A DNA stretch of 64,000 bases from Gemmatimonadales bacterium (GCA_036279355.1 DASUJH010000047.1:1-64000); one strand, 5' to 3'; numbered from the stretch's first letter, positions 43,970 to 52,338 are shown. Notes: generated by a model not told the origin, from the letters alone. Made by a program: numbers and translations.

Positions 43970-45219
43970 TGATTTTCCGCGAACTGCATGAAGAGCCCGC
44001 CCTGGGTCACGATCCGGTCGCCCGCGGCGAGACCGCCGGTGATCTCGAACTGTGCGCCAAGGCGGTCGCCCACGTGCGCGCCGAGCTGCACCGGCCGCCG
44101 CGCGTAGCCGCCGCCAGGCAGCGCGAGGTACACGAACGGCAGGTTGTCCGCGTCGCGCAGCACGGCGGAGGCCGGCACGACGAGGCCCGTCCGGGGCCGG
44201 TGCGAGCGGATCGACACCCGCACGAACATGTCGCGCTTGAGGGTGCGGTCCGGATTGGGCGTGAGCACGCGGACCGCCGTCGCGCGGGTATTGGGATCGA
44301 CCAGCGCGCCGACGTAGGTGACGACCCCCGGGTACGCCCGCGTCGTGTCGCCGGTGAGCCGCACCTCGGCCGAGTCGCCGGTGGCGACGTAGGGCAGGTC
44401 GCCCTCGAACACGTTGGCCATCGCCCACACGCTCGAGAGATCGGCGACGGTAAAGCAGGGCGTCGTGTTGGCCTGGAGGAGCTGGCCCGGCGTGATGAGC
44501 CGCTCGACCACCGTGCCCGAGATCGGCGCGCGCACCACGCCTTGCGCGCCCCGCGGCGCGCGGTGCTGGCGGATCGCGTCGAGGCCGGCCGAGTCCACGC
44601 CGAGCGAGCGGAGCTGCTCGAGCGCCGCAGCCCGGTCGGCGGCGGCCGTGGCCGCGTCGGTCTGGGCCTGTTCCAGGTCTCGGCGCGCGAGCGCGTCGTG
44701 CTGGAAGAGCTGCGCGTCGAGATCGGCGATGCGCTGGAGATTGGCGGCCGTGGCCTCCGCCTTCATGTAGCCGGCGACCGCGGCCGCGTAGTCGGGCGAT
44801 GCGACGAGCGCCAGCGCATCTCCGCGCCGCACCCGCGCGCCCGGCTCTACCAGCAGGCGCGACACCGGACCGGAAATCGGCGCCAGGACCTGGGTGCTGA
44901 TGTCCCCGTTGAACGCGACCGTGCCGGTTACTTCAACCGTCGGGTGGAAGGTGGATGACTTCACCTCCGTCACCTGAAGCCGCGCCCGCTGCTCCGCGGT
45001 GAGGCTGTCGGTGGCCGCCGTGGAGTGCGCGGCCCCCCCGCCGGTATCGGACCGCGCCGTAGCCCCGCCCGCAGCGGCATGGCCCGCCTCCGCGGCGTCC
45101 GCTCCGGCGCCGTCGTGCGGGCCGCATCCGGCCACCGCGAGCGCGGCCGCCGCACCGAGAGCCCGCCACACCGGCGCGCGCCATCTCCACCCGCGCCGCA
45201 TCTTCACCCTAGTGATCAT
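43966..45219 (-). CDS. Efflux RND periplasmic adaptor, CusB/CzcB-like lipoprotein
   Basis: A 417-residue membrane-fusion protein. A lipobox (AVAGCG) follows the N-terminal helix; a Gly/Ala/His/Asp-rich linker (GPHDGAGADAAEAGHAAAG) may bind metal. VTGTVAFNGDISTQVLAPISGPVSRL begins the barrel-sandwich part, a long helical hairpin (MKAEATAANLQRIADLDAQ) and LVVPASAVLRDADN closes the beta-barrel. The ATG at 45219 has GGAG 6 bases before it and overlaps the TolC gene's stop; ATGs at 45225 and 45201 are alternatives. It connects the pump to the outer-membrane channel. Confidence 0.9.
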   Translation of the reverse strand: MITRVKMRRGWRWRAPVWRALGAAAALAVAGCGPHDGAGADAAEAGHAAAGGATARSDTGGGAAHSTAATDSLTAEQRARLQVTEVKSSTFHPTVEVTGTVAFNGDISTQVLAPISGPVSRLLVEPGARVRRGDALALVASPDYAAAVAGYMKAEATAANLQRIADLDAQLFQHDALARRDLEQAQTDAATAAADRAAALEQLRSLGVDSAGLDAIRQHRAPRGAQGVVRAPISGTVVERLITPGQLLQANTTPCFTVADLSSVWAMANVFEGDLPYVATGDSAEVRLTGDTTRAYPGVVTYVGALVDPNTRATAVRVLTPNPDRTLKRDMFVRVSIRSHRPRTGLVVPASAVLRDADNLPFVYLALPGGGYARRPVQLGAHVGDRLGAQFEITGGLAAGDRIVTQGGLFMQFAENQ

Positions 45220-46516
45220 TGGCATCTCCGTCCGGCGTGCCGCCGGAAATCGTTTCGAGCGGCGCGCCGGCCGCGCGCTCGAGCTCCGCGCGCGCATCGT
45301 TGGCGGCCCCCAGGGCATCGGCGTACTGACCCTCGGCGTCGAGCAGCGTGCGGCGCGCGTCGAGCACCTCGAGCGCCGACGAGCCGCCGAGCCCGTAGCT
45401 CGTGAGGGCGATGTCGAGCGCACGGCGCGCCTCCGGCAGCAGCTCGTCGCCCAGATAGCGCGCCTGCCGATAGGCGGCGTCCGCGTTGGCCCAGGCGACG
45501 CGCACGTCCTGCTCCACCTGCGCCGACTGGTCCCGGTACGCGGCCGCCAGCTCGCTCTCGCGGTGGCGCGACTCGGCCACCTCGCCGCGCTGGTGGTTCC
45601 AGAAGAAGAGCGGCACCGTGAAGCCGAGCGTCGTGGTGTAGGAGTTGGGTACGCCGTCCACGAAGTTCTTTTCGACCTCGAAGGAGAGGTCGGGCATCCA
45701 GTACTGCCTGGCGAGCGAGGTGGCGGCATGCGCGCCGGCCTGCTGGCTCAGCAGGCCGTGCAGCTCGGGCCGGGACGCATGCGCCGTCCGCACCAGCGCG
45801 TCGAGCGCGGGCAGGCCGGGCGGCACCGAGAGCGAATCGGAGAGCGCCACCGGCGCGCCCACCGCGCGGCCGAGCAAACGGTTGAGGTTGGACCGGGCGG
45901 TGCTGATGTCGCGCCCGTTCGCGATGAGCGCGTTCTCCGCGGCGGCGACATCCACCTTGGCCTTGAGGACGTCGAGCCGAGCCGCGGTGCCCGCGTCGAA
46001 CCTCGCTTCGGTCTTCTTGAGAAAATCCTCGGCGAGTGCCTTCCCCTCGGTGAGATCGCTCCGGTGCCGCTCAGCCACCAGCAGCGCGTCGTACGCCTGC
46101 GCCGTGGCCGACGCCGTCTGCTGCTGGAGCTGCGCGTAGCCGAACTGGACGGCCTCGAGATCCCCGCGGCTCACGGCGCCGCGCAGGTGGAATTTCTGGG
46201 GGAACGGCACGGTGAGACCGACCGCAAAATCGCCCCCCGTGTTGCCCCCGGGACGAAATACGTTCGGCTGGCCGAGGAGATCGGCGGAGACCGTCGGGTC
46301 GGGAAAGGCGCTGGCCTCGACCACGCGCGCCTCTGCCTCCGCGATCTGCTCGCGGGCCACATGCAGCCCCGGATTGCGGGCCAGCGCCGTATCGACGGCG
46401 GCCCGCCGGCTCAGAGCAAGTGTGTCGGCCCGGCTCTGCGCCCACGCCGGGCGGGCGGCAATTGCCGCGCACGCCCCGGCGATGCCCAGGACGAGCATCC
46501 TCCGTACAAGATCCAC
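45209..46516 (-). CDS. TolC-family outer-membrane efflux channel
   Basis: A 435-residue TolC-type protein with a signal peptide (ending PAWAQ). The two tandem outer-membrane efflux repeats are visible: ARNPGLHVAREQIAEAEARV with VSADLLGQPNVFRPGG in the first, RPELHGLLSQQAGAHAATS with LARQYWMPDLSFEVEKNF in the second, the latter followed by the usual FWNHQRGEVAESRHRESEL helix. It forms the channel of the CusCBA-like system. GTG at 46516 follows GGAGG by five bases. The adaptor gene starts inside its last codons. Confidence 0.9.
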   Translation of the reverse strand: MDLVRRMLVLGIAGACAAIAARPAWAQSRADTLALSRRAAVDTALARNPGLHVAREQIAEAEARVVEASAFPDPTVSADLLGQPNVFRPGGNTGGDFAVGLTVPFPQKFHLRGAVSRGDLEAVQFGYAQLQQQTASATAQAYDALLVAERHRSDLTEGKALAEDFLKKTEARFDAGTAARLDVLKAKVDVAAAENALIANGRDISTARSNLNRLLGRAVGAPVALSDSLSVPPGLPALDALVRTAHASRPELHGLLSQQAGAHAATSLARQYWMPDLSFEVEKNFVDGVPNSYTTTLGFTVPLFFWNHQRGEVAESRHRESELAAAYRDQSAQVEQDVRVAWANADAAYRQARYLGDELLPEARRALDIALTSYGLGGSSALEVLDARRTLLDAEGQYADALGAANDARAELERAAGAPLETISGGTPDGDANDH

Positions 46517-46594
46517 CGCAGCCTCCGAATTGTCCGGCGCGAGCCGGAATTCGTGCCGACGATCCGGGTCAGTCGAGCGGCCCGGAACGAAGCA

Positions 46595-46945
46595 TCAGGC
46601 GAGCGGCGGCGGTGGTGCGCGAGGTTGGGGGAGGGTGCGGCGGTCGAAACTCGGAAGCGCGGCGATCGGCGCGGGCGGCTGCCGCGTCTCGACCACCGGC
46701 GCGAGCCGCGCGGCGACCTTGAACGGCGTCGCGAGCCGGGGGCCGGGCAGCGTGCTGCCCAGCATGCAGCGGTCACCGTGGCCGCAGACGGTGCCGGCCG
46801 CCTCGTAGTGCGGACCGGTGGCGCCGCGCGCCACGCCCGAGCGATGGAAGGCCAGCGCGTCGAACGCGGACAGGCCGAAACTCCCGGCCGAGAAGATGAC
46901 GGTCAGGAGCAGCGCCGAGAGGCGGCTGGACCTCGAGCGGGACAT
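46595..46945 (-). CDS. Small secreted His/Cys protein at head of the metal-efflux operon
   Basis: A 116-residue exported protein. The signal peptide is LSALLLTVIFSAGSFGLSA; the mature part has GTVCGHGDRCMLGSTLPGP with two Cys and a His within twelve residues, other His residues (FHRSG, PHYEAAG) and a Pro-rich tail. Position directly before TolC-adaptor-pump genes resembles the small DUF2946/CzcI-like proteins of metal-efflux operons, which are thought to sense or deliver the metal. The similarity is by position and residues, not a firm family match. TATACT 15 bases upstream may be a -10 box, but I find no -35. Confidence 0.68.
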   Translation of the reverse strand: MSRSRSSRLSALLLTVIFSAGSFGLSAFDALAFHRSGVARGATGPHYEAAGTVCGHGDRCMLGSTLPGPRLATPFKVAARLAPVVETRQPPAPIAALPSFDRRTLPQPRAPPPPLA

Positions 46946-46960
46946 GGTGCCGAAGATATC

Positions 46961-47896
46961 TCAGTATAGGGGATGCACAACCGGGCCGGTGCAAGGTCCG
47001 GGCCCGGCACCCCCCGCCGGGACCACGATCCGCAGGGCGTCCCGCGCCAGTCGGAAGTCGAGCGGCGGTTGCATCCGCGTGATCTCGCCATCCTGCGCGA
47101 CGTTGAGCCGGTCGCGGTGCACCTCGACCCGGCAGTGGTCGACCAGGACACTGTCGATGAGGAAGCCGGCCGATTCGGCCACGGGCTCGTCCGCCCGTGG
47201 GTGGACGGACGCGCCGCGCGCGTACGTCCGGGCGAACCGCCATGCCTGCCGGCGTCCGCGGAGCGCCGCCACGTGGAGCGCGCGGGCGCCGCCCGGTCGC
47301 GGTGCACCCAGGCTCGTGGGTGCGAGGCTCCGCTCGCCAACGCCCACGAAGAGGAGCGGCGTCTGGTACACGATCGCCTCGCCGCGGAGGTCCACCCGCA
47401 CATGCAGCGAGTGCAGCTCGGTCAGGGTGCGGCAGGCAGCGAGCACGCTCGCCACGCGGTAGCCGACGTACGACTGGAGGCGGTCCCGCGTGCGCACGAA
47501 TCGCACGTACGCGCCGACCGAGCTGGTGTTGATGAAGAGCCGGTCGTTCACGTACGCCACGTCGACGGGGCGCACCGCGCCGTGCTGCGCCGCCTCGACC
47601 GCCCGGATCGCGTCGGTCGGAATGCCGTGGTGCCGGGCGAAATGGTTGAGCGTGCCGCCCGGGACCACGGCCAGCTCGACCGGCGTGCCGGCCAGCACCG
47701 ACGCGGCCGCGGCGATCGTTCCGTCGCCTCCGGCCACGAGCACCCGTCGCGCGCCTTGGCGAACTTCTTCACCGAGGAGCGCAGCGAGCGTGTCCGGCGC
47801 GGCCTCGCGCACCGCGAAGCCGCCGGCATGGCGGAGCGCGTCCGCCGCCGCGCCGGCGCTGCCGCCGTGCGGGTTTATGAACGCGGGAACGGCCAC
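46961..47896 (-). CDS. Diacylglycerol kinase-like (YegS/LCB5) lipid kinase
   Basis: A 311-residue protein of the DAGK catalytic family. FINPHGGSAG near the N-terminus and VAGGDGTIAAAASVL give the nucleotide loop GGDGT; VVPGGTLNHFARHHGIP is the third conserved block. It phosphorylates a lipid alcohol such as diacylglycerol or a related long-chain base. The GTG at 47896 overlaps the PAP2 gene's end by 22 bp, so kinase and phosphatase of the same lipid class are coupled. Stop is only 15 bp before the start of the metal-efflux operon on the same strand. Confidence 0.88.
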   Translation of the reverse strand: MAVPAFINPHGGSAGAAADALRHAGGFAVREAAPDTLAALLGEEVRQGARRVLVAGGDGTIAAAASVLAGTPVELAVVPGGTLNHFARHHGIPTDAIRAVEAAQHGAVRPVDVAYVNDRLFINTSSVGAYVRFVRTRDRLQSYVGYRVASVLAACRTLTELHSLHVRVDLRGEAIVYQTPLLFVGVGERSLAPTSLGAPRPGGARALHVAALRGRRQAWRFARTYARGASVHPRADEPVAESAGFLIDSVLVDHCRVEVHRDRLNVAQDGEITRMQPPLDFRLARDALRIVVPAGGAGPGPCTGPVVHPLY

Positions 47897-48582
47897 CGGA
47901 TCCGGGCGGCGTCGAATGCAGTGAAGCAGAGCAGGAGCCAGGCGCCGGCCGCGAGCACCCCAGCGACCACGTCACTCAGGTAGTGCACGCCGAGATACAG
48001 CCGGCTCACGGCGACGGCCGCGACGATCCCGGCAACACCGAGCCAGATGAGCACGCGGTGACGATGGGCGGAAGGCGTGAGCCGGGTCAGCGTGTGCGCC
48101 AGCAGCGCGTAGCAGAGCAGCGCCCCCATGACGTGCCCGCTCGGAAATCCGAATGACGCGCCGTGCAGAAAGCGTCCCGCGCCCGGTGGCCGCGGGCGGT
48201 GGATCTCGACCTTCAACGCGGTCTCGAGCAGCTTGCCGCCGCCGAACCCCGCCGTCCACTCGAGCGCGAGCAGCGCTCGACGGCGCCATGCAAGTATCAG
48301 AACCGATGCACCCGCCACTACCCACGGCAGCGGCGAACCCAGCAGGCTCACCACCGTGAACCAGCGCTCGCCGGCAAGCGTCGCGTGCGCACCGATCCGG
48401 AGAAAGACGAGCTTATCCCAGGAGGGCACCGTTCCCACCGGCAGCACCGCGCTCGCGAGCGCCGCGAAGAGCAGGGCCAATACCACCGCGCCCGCGGCGG
48501 CGAGCGCGAGCCGCACGGCGCCCGGCGCGCTGTCTTGACGCCCTCCCGCGCCGCCGTATAGTGGATGCTCCTCAGACGCCAT
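47875..48582 (-). CDS. PAP2-family membrane phosphatase
   Basis: A 235-residue integral membrane phosphatase. The three acid-phosphatase motifs are complete: K-x6-R-P (KVEIHRPRP), PSGH (SFGFPSGHVMG) and S-R-x5-H-x3-D (SRLYLGVHYLSD). It may act on phosphatidic acid, undecaprenyl pyrophosphate or similar. The start is uncertain: ATG 48582 (or 48585) has no ribosome site and lies across the promoter of the divergent gene; a GTG at 48516 just before the first membrane helix is a shorter option. The lipid kinase gene follows with an overlap. Confidence 0.88.
   Translation of the reverse strand: MASEEHPLYGGAGGRQDSAPGAVRLALAAAGAVVLALLFAALASAVLPVGTVPSWDKLVFLRIGAHATLAGERWFTVVSLLGSPLPWVVAGASVLILAWRRRALLALEWTAGFGGGKLLETALKVEIHRPRPPGAGRFLHGASFGFPSGHVMGALLCYALLAHTLTRLTPSAHRHRVLIWLGVAGIVAAVAVSRLYLGVHYLSDVVAGVLAAGAWLLLCFTAFDAARIRWPFPRS
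48535..48562 (+). promoter_or_regulatory. Promoter of the ABM-like gene, inside the PAP2 5' end
   Basis: TTGACG (48535-48540), 16-base spacer, TATAGT (48557-48562). Transcription would start near 48569, giving a leader of about 30 bases before GGAGG and ATG 48598. The promoter lies in the coding part of the divergent PAP2 gene if that gene starts at 48582. Confidence 0.65.
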
Positions 48583-48597
48583 CATCCGGAGGTGCCC

Positions 48598-48927
48598 ATG
48601 TACGCCACGATCCGCCACTACACCCCGACTCCAGGAACAGCCACCGCTGAGAAAATGGACGCACTGGGCCGCCAACTGCACGACGGCTTCGTGCCGATGC
48701 TGCAGTCGGTCCCCGGCTTTCACGCATACTACGCGCTCAACGTCGACGACCGGGAGCTGATCACCATCAGCGTCTTCGAGAGTCGATCGGGCGCCGAGGA
48801 GTCGAACCGCCGCGCGGCGGAGTACCTCGTGTCGAACCCGGCCCCGATCGACGCCGGGCGGCCGGAAGTCATGCAGGGCGAGGTGCTCACCTCGGCCGAG
48901 GCAGCCCGGGAAGTCGGCGCGCGCTGA
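48598..48927 (+). CDS. ABM (antibiotic biosynthesis monooxygenase)-like small protein
   Basis: A 109-residue protein with the dimeric alpha-beta barrel pattern: YATIRHYTPTPGT as first strand, helix with LHDGFVPMLQSVPGFHAYYAL, strand ELITISVFES and a helix EESNRRAAEYLVSN. The fold matches the ABM/DUF-type stress-responsive group; the active residues vary and no cofactor is needed in some members. The start has GGAGG at a good spacing. It is transcribed alone, divergent from PAP2 with only 15 bp between the start codons. Confidence 0.82.
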   Translation: MYATIRHYTPTPGTATAEKMDALGRQLHDGFVPMLQSVPGFHAYYALNVDDRELITISVFESRSGAEESNRRAAEYLVSNPAPIDAGRPEVMQGEVLTSAEAAREVGAR

Positions 48928-48955
48928 CGCGCGGTCTGCCCCAAGCGAGCTTCGC

Positions 48956-49513
48956 TCAGGGCACCACGATCGACAGCGGGACGATCGTGGTGCCCCAGTG
49001 CAGCCACAACTCCGCCGTTCGCCCCTCCACCACCGGAAAGTAGAACGCGAGCGTTTCCATGTGCGCGCCGCGGCGCGGCGCCACGGCGACGCGGAGCGCA
49101 TCGTGCCCCGCCGGATATGGGATATGGAACACGTGCGCTGCGCGGCTCAGAATTACGGACCACTGCTCGGGTCCCGGTATCGCCCAGACGCTGTAGGTGC
49201 CGGGCGCCACCGGCGCACCGTTCACCTTGACCGGCGTGCTGAACGCGATCGTGGTCGCGGAGTCGGCGCCGGGACACCACACCTTACCCCACGGCACGAC
49301 CCCGCCGAACAGCGTGCGCCCGCGCGCCACGGGGCGGTTGTAGCGGATCTCGATGCGGGTATCCCCAATCGTCTGCTCGACCGCGCCGCCCTGGCTCGGC
49401 TTCACCGCACGAGCCGATTGCGCGGCGGCGGATGGGGGCGCTGCGCCGCCGAGCAGCGCGAGCATTGTGAAGAGTAGGAGAAACGGCAGGCGGCCGAGGC
49501 GGCGCCGCGTCAT
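48956..49513 (-). CDS. DUF2911 exported protein
   Basis: A 185-residue secreted protein. The signal peptide ends at SAAAQ; PSQGGAVEQTIGDTRIEIRYNRP and RTLFGGVVPWGKVWCPGADSATTIAFS are the family pattern, followed by GTYSVWAIPGPEQWSVILS and a second beta region (FYFPVVEGRTAELWLHWG). DUF2911 is frequent in Bacteroidota and Gemmatimonadota, with no known activity. The ATG overlaps the stop of the HxlR-type gene (ATGA), so the pair forms an operon. Its 3' end contains a 14-bp inverted repeat. Confidence 0.88.
   Translation of the reverse strand: MTRRRLGRLPFLLLFTMLALLGGAAPPSAAAQSARAVKPSQGGAVEQTIGDTRIEIRYNRPVARGRTLFGGVVPWGKVWCPGADSATTIAFSTPVKVNGAPVAPGTYSVWAIPGPEQWSVILSRAAHVFHIPYPAGHDALRVAVAPRRGAHMETLAFYFPVVEGRTAELWLHWGTTIVPLSIVVP
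48959..48995. repeat. 14-bp perfect inverted repeat at the DUF2911 3' end
   Basis: GGGCACCACGATCG (48959-48972) and its exact complement CGATCGTGGTGCCC (48982-48995) flank a nine-base loop. It encodes the last residues of the DUF2911 protein on one strand and follows the ABM-like stop by 31 bases on the other, so it can work as a terminator or transcript end for both convergent genes. Confidence 0.7.
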
Positions 49514-49833
49514 CGCGTTGCCGGTTGGGCCAGGTGCCGCCGGCCCCAGCGATCCACCGCGTCGATGACGTCCTGGAGCGCCACCCCGGCGCGGGTGAGC
49601 TGATAGCTCGTCCGGGGCGGCATGGTGGATTGCACGGTGCGCTTCACCACGCCGACGGCCTCCAGTCGGTCGAGCCGCTGGGCCAGCGTCGTCGGATTGG
49701 CGCCCACCGCTCGGCCCAGCTCGTTGAAACCCTGCGGGCCTGTGAGAAGGGCGCGAATGATGTGCAGCGTCCACTTTTCCTGGAGCAGCTCGATCGACGC
49801 GTAGACCGGGCAAAAGGTCTCTTGGTCGGGCAT
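49510..49833 (-). CDS. HxlR-family winged-helix regulator
   Basis: A 107-residue MarR/HxlR-type regulator. CPVYASIELLQEKWTLHIIRALL is the family's N-terminal signature with the conserved Cys (8), followed by the recognition helix (NPTTLAQRLDRLEAVGVV) and a beta wing with TSYQLTRAG. HxlR proteins often sense aldehydes, quinones or disulfide stress through the Cys. The ATG at 49833 fits the family; a GTG seven codons upstream is less likely. It is divergent from YceI and in operon with DUF2911, so it may control both directions. Confidence 0.88.
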   Translation of the reverse strand: MPDQETFCPVYASIELLQEKWTLHIIRALLTGPQGFNELGRAVGANPTTLAQRLDRLEAVGVVKRTVQSTMPPRTSYQLTRAGVALQDVIDAVDRWGRRHLAQPATR

Positions 49834-49871
49834 GCCCCATGGTAACGCCGGCACTCGAAATGATCAAGCGC

Positions 49872-49900
49872 TTGACATTATGTAGCACTACGCCTAGTAT
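49872..49900 (+). promoter_or_regulatory. Consensus promoter of the YceI gene
   Basis: TTGACA (49872-49877), a 17-base spacer and TAGTAT (49895-49900). The spacer end and -10 contain ACTA-CGCC-TAGT, a short inverted repeat that may be the HxlR site. The expected start near 49907 leaves a leader of about 54 bases. Confidence 0.75.
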
Positions 49901-49960
49901 AGCGGCCATCGGTGCGCCGCCACGGGGGCGGCGACAGCAACCTCTTTCGATGGAGTCGTC

Positions 49961-50539
49961 ATGCCGTCCTCTGCTTCACCCGCCTCCACCGCCGCGCCCG
50001 CCGGCGTCACCCTCTGGGATATTGATCCCGCACACAGCAGCGCCCACTTTGCCGTTCGCCACATGATGGTGGCCAACGTGCGCGGCGAATTCGCCCGCAT
50101 CACCGGCACCGTCCGGCTCGACAGCGCCGACGTCACCCGCTCATCGGTCGAGGCCAGCATCGATACCGCCTCGATCAACACCGGCGAGCCCGATCGAGAC
50201 GCACATCTCAAGAGCGCCGACTTCCTCGATGTCCAGAAGTATCCCACCATCGAGTTCCGCTCCACCCGCGTGGCGCGGGCGGGCATCGGTGAGCTCGAGA
50301 TCACCGGCGATCTCACGCTGCACGGGGTCACCCGACCCGTCCTGCTGAGGGTCGAGACCGACGACTCCGAGCTCAAGGATCCATACGGAAACGTGAAGCG
50401 CGGCGCCACCGCCACGACCCGGATCAGCCGAAAGGACTTCGGTCTGGAGTGGAACGTGGCACTCGAGGCCGGCGGCTTCCTGGTGGGCGACGAGGTGAAG
50501 ATCACCCTCGACGTGGAGCTGTCCGCCAGGACTGAGTGA
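49961..50539 (+). CDS. YceI-family lipid-binding protein
   Basis: A 192-residue lipocalin-like protein: WDIDPAHSSAHFAVRHMM, ITGTVRLDSADVTRSSVEAS, DRDAHLKSADFLDVQKYPTIEFRS and the C-terminal WNVALEAGGFLVGDEVKITLDVEL mark the YceI fold, which binds an amphipathic molecule such as a polyprenoid. No signal peptide is seen, so it is probably cytoplasmic here. GGAG stands 7 bases before the ATG. A consensus promoter directly upstream and a divergent HxlR gene suggest stress control. Confidence 0.92.
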   Translation: MPSSASPASTAAPAGVTLWDIDPAHSSAHFAVRHMMVANVRGEFARITGTVRLDSADVTRSSVEASIDTASINTGEPDRDAHLKSADFLDVQKYPTIEFRSTRVARAGIGELEITGDLTLHGVTRPVLLRVETDDSELKDPYGNVKRGATATTRISRKDFGLEWNVALEAGGFLVGDEVKITLDVELSARTE

Positions 50540-50628
50540 GGCGGCGCACGGCGCCGGCCGATGTGGCCATAGATTGGTAGGGTGCAACTGTTGCGGCGCA
50601 AAACTCTGGCAGGCCGAGGCGGCACCCG

Positions 50629-52338
50629 ATGGCGACATCCTCCGGCGCGCACCCCCGCGTGCAGGTTCCGGCCGAGCGGCCTGGTGCCGCCACGCGCGCG
50701 GGCGGACGGGCCCGCGCCGCACTTGCGCGCGGGGCACCGCGCTTCGGGTGGCGCGCCGGCCTCGCGGTCACGGCCTGCGCCGCCTTCTTTCTCGCCCTGA
50801 GCTTCACGTCCCATCGCTACTGGGACGAGTACTTCTATCTTTACTCCGCGCTCGCCCACGCCCCGCGTGATCTGATCGCGCTCGAGGTCGAGAGCGGGCT
50901 TTTCCCGATCGGGTTCTTCTCCGGCAAGATCGGACACGTGGTGCTGCTCCGGCTCCTGCTCGACACGTTCGGGACCGGGCAGCGCGCGCTCTTCGCGGTT
51001 CAGCTTTGCTACGCGCTGATGTCGCTCGGCTTCGTGGCCGCTGGGTACGCGGTCTATCGACAATTGCTGGACGCACGCCGCGCCCGCCGTGCCGCGCTCG
51101 TGCTGCTCTTCCTGCCGGTGACGCTCTATCTCGGATGGAAGACCTTGTCCGAGGTGCCGAGCCTGCTCCTCGTGACGCTCGCGAGCTGGGCGTTCCTGCG
51201 GTCGTATCGCATTGGCGGGGCCGGGGGCGCCGCGGTCGGCACCTCGAGCCGCGCCGCCCATCTCGCGGCTGCAAGCATTGCCCTGGCGTTGGGCGCGCTC
51301 TGCCGGCTGACCGCGGTGGTGGCCTTCGGTGGGCTCCTTGCGGCGCTCCTTGTGGCGGGCGACCCGCGCTTCCGCCGGGCCGCCGTGGCGCGGCGCGGGG
51401 CGCTGGTGGGCGCGGGCGCGTTCGTGCTCACGACGCTCGGGCTCTGGGTCGTCGGCGGTTCGGACCTCTCATCGGTGGTGCTGGCGTGGAGGGTGATGAC
51501 CCGGCCCCATCCGCTCGAGCGGATGTACGCGCTGGTGTTTTTTCTCCAGGCGTTCATCGTCGTGCTCGCGTTCGTGCCGCTGCCGCCCTGGCGCCGGGGC
51601 CTCCGGCTTCCGTCGGCGTGGCTCGCGGTCTCCGCGCTGCCGTTTCTCGCGGGACATGAGCCGCGCTACTACGCGCCCGCGCTGCTGCCGCTGGCCCTCC
51701 TCGCGTCGGTGGGCCTACGGCGACTGGGCTCGCTGGTCTTCGGATCGCGGCGGTCGTGGGGTTGGGCGGTGGTGCTCGGCGCCGTCGTCGTGGCGGACCG
51801 GTTGGCGTTCGCGCCGCTCATGCCGTACGAGCTCAATCAGCGCGAGCTCACGGGGGCGGTCGAGCCGCTCGTGGCCGCCGGACCCGCCGCCACGCCCGCC
51901 GCCACGCCCGCCGGCACGGTGCTCGTCCCCTGGACGTCCGACTACGGCTTCCTTCGCATCGCGTTTCCGCGGCTCAACGTGGTGCTCTGCCTCAGCGAAA
52001 CGAACGACTCGGACTACCACTGGCGTGGCCGCCCCGGCCCGATGCGCCCGCGCGACGGGGCGTGGGCCGGCCCGGGGCGCTACGCCGGTTCCCGCGCCGA
52101 GCTCGCACGGCTCCCCGGCCCGTGGTATTACGTGGGGTGGACCTACAACCGGCCGGTGCTCCGGGCCCGCGCGCTCCTCCGGCGCGTGGGCAGCCACTAT
52201 CTCGACGACTTCTCCCGGCGCGACCTGCATAGCCATCTGGCCGGCAGCTGGATTTGGTACGACCCGGCGCTCACGCTCACGCCTGTGGCGCGAGTCGGGC
52301 AGTACTCGGTCTACCGGGTGACGGCCCGCGCCCCTTGA
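50629..52338 (+). CDS. GT-C-type polytopic membrane glycosyltransferase-like protein
   Basis: A 569-residue membrane protein. After a disordered basic N-terminus comes the first helix, then HRYWDEYFYLYSALAH, where the Asp-Glu pair is the usual GT-C catalytic motif of the first extracytoplasmic loop. About ten more hydrophobic helices follow, then a soluble C-terminal domain with PWTSDYGFLRIAFPR. A 12-base repeat (51888-51911) encodes a short Ala/Thr/Pro stretch. Such proteins transfer sugars from polyprenyl phosphate carriers; the acceptor is unknown. Confidence 0.8.
   Translation: MATSSGAHPRVQVPAERPGAATRAGGRARAALARGAPRFGWRAGLAVTACAAFFLALSFTSHRYWDEYFYLYSALAHAPRDLIALEVESGLFPIGFFSGKIGHVVLLRLLLDTFGTGQRALFAVQLCYALMSLGFVAAGYAVYRQLLDARRARRAALVLLFLPVTLYLGWKTLSEVPSLLLVTLASWAFLRSYRIGGAGGAAVGTSSRAAHLAAASIALALGALCRLTAVVAFGGLLAALLVAGDPRFRRAAVARRGALVGAGAFVLTTLGLWVVGGSDLSSVVLAWRVMTRPHPLERMYALVFFLQAFIVVLAFVPLPPWRRGLRLPSAWLAVSALPFLAGHEPRYYAPALLPLALLASVGLRRLGSLVFGSRRSWGWAVVLGAVVVADRLAFAPLMPYELNQRELTGAVEPLVAAGPAATPAATPAGTVLVPWTSDYGFLRIAFPRLNVVLCLSETNDSDYHWRGRPGPMRPRDGAWAGPGRYAGSRAELARLPGPWYYVGWTYNRPVLRARALLRRVGSHYLDDFSRRDLHSHLAGSWIWYDPALTLTPVARVGQYSVYRVTARAP

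Noticed and set aside
46960-46985. TATACT as promoter of the metal-efflux operon
   Set aside because: The nearest -35-like hexamer TTGCAC is 20 bases away, and the box lies in the codons of the lipid kinase gene.
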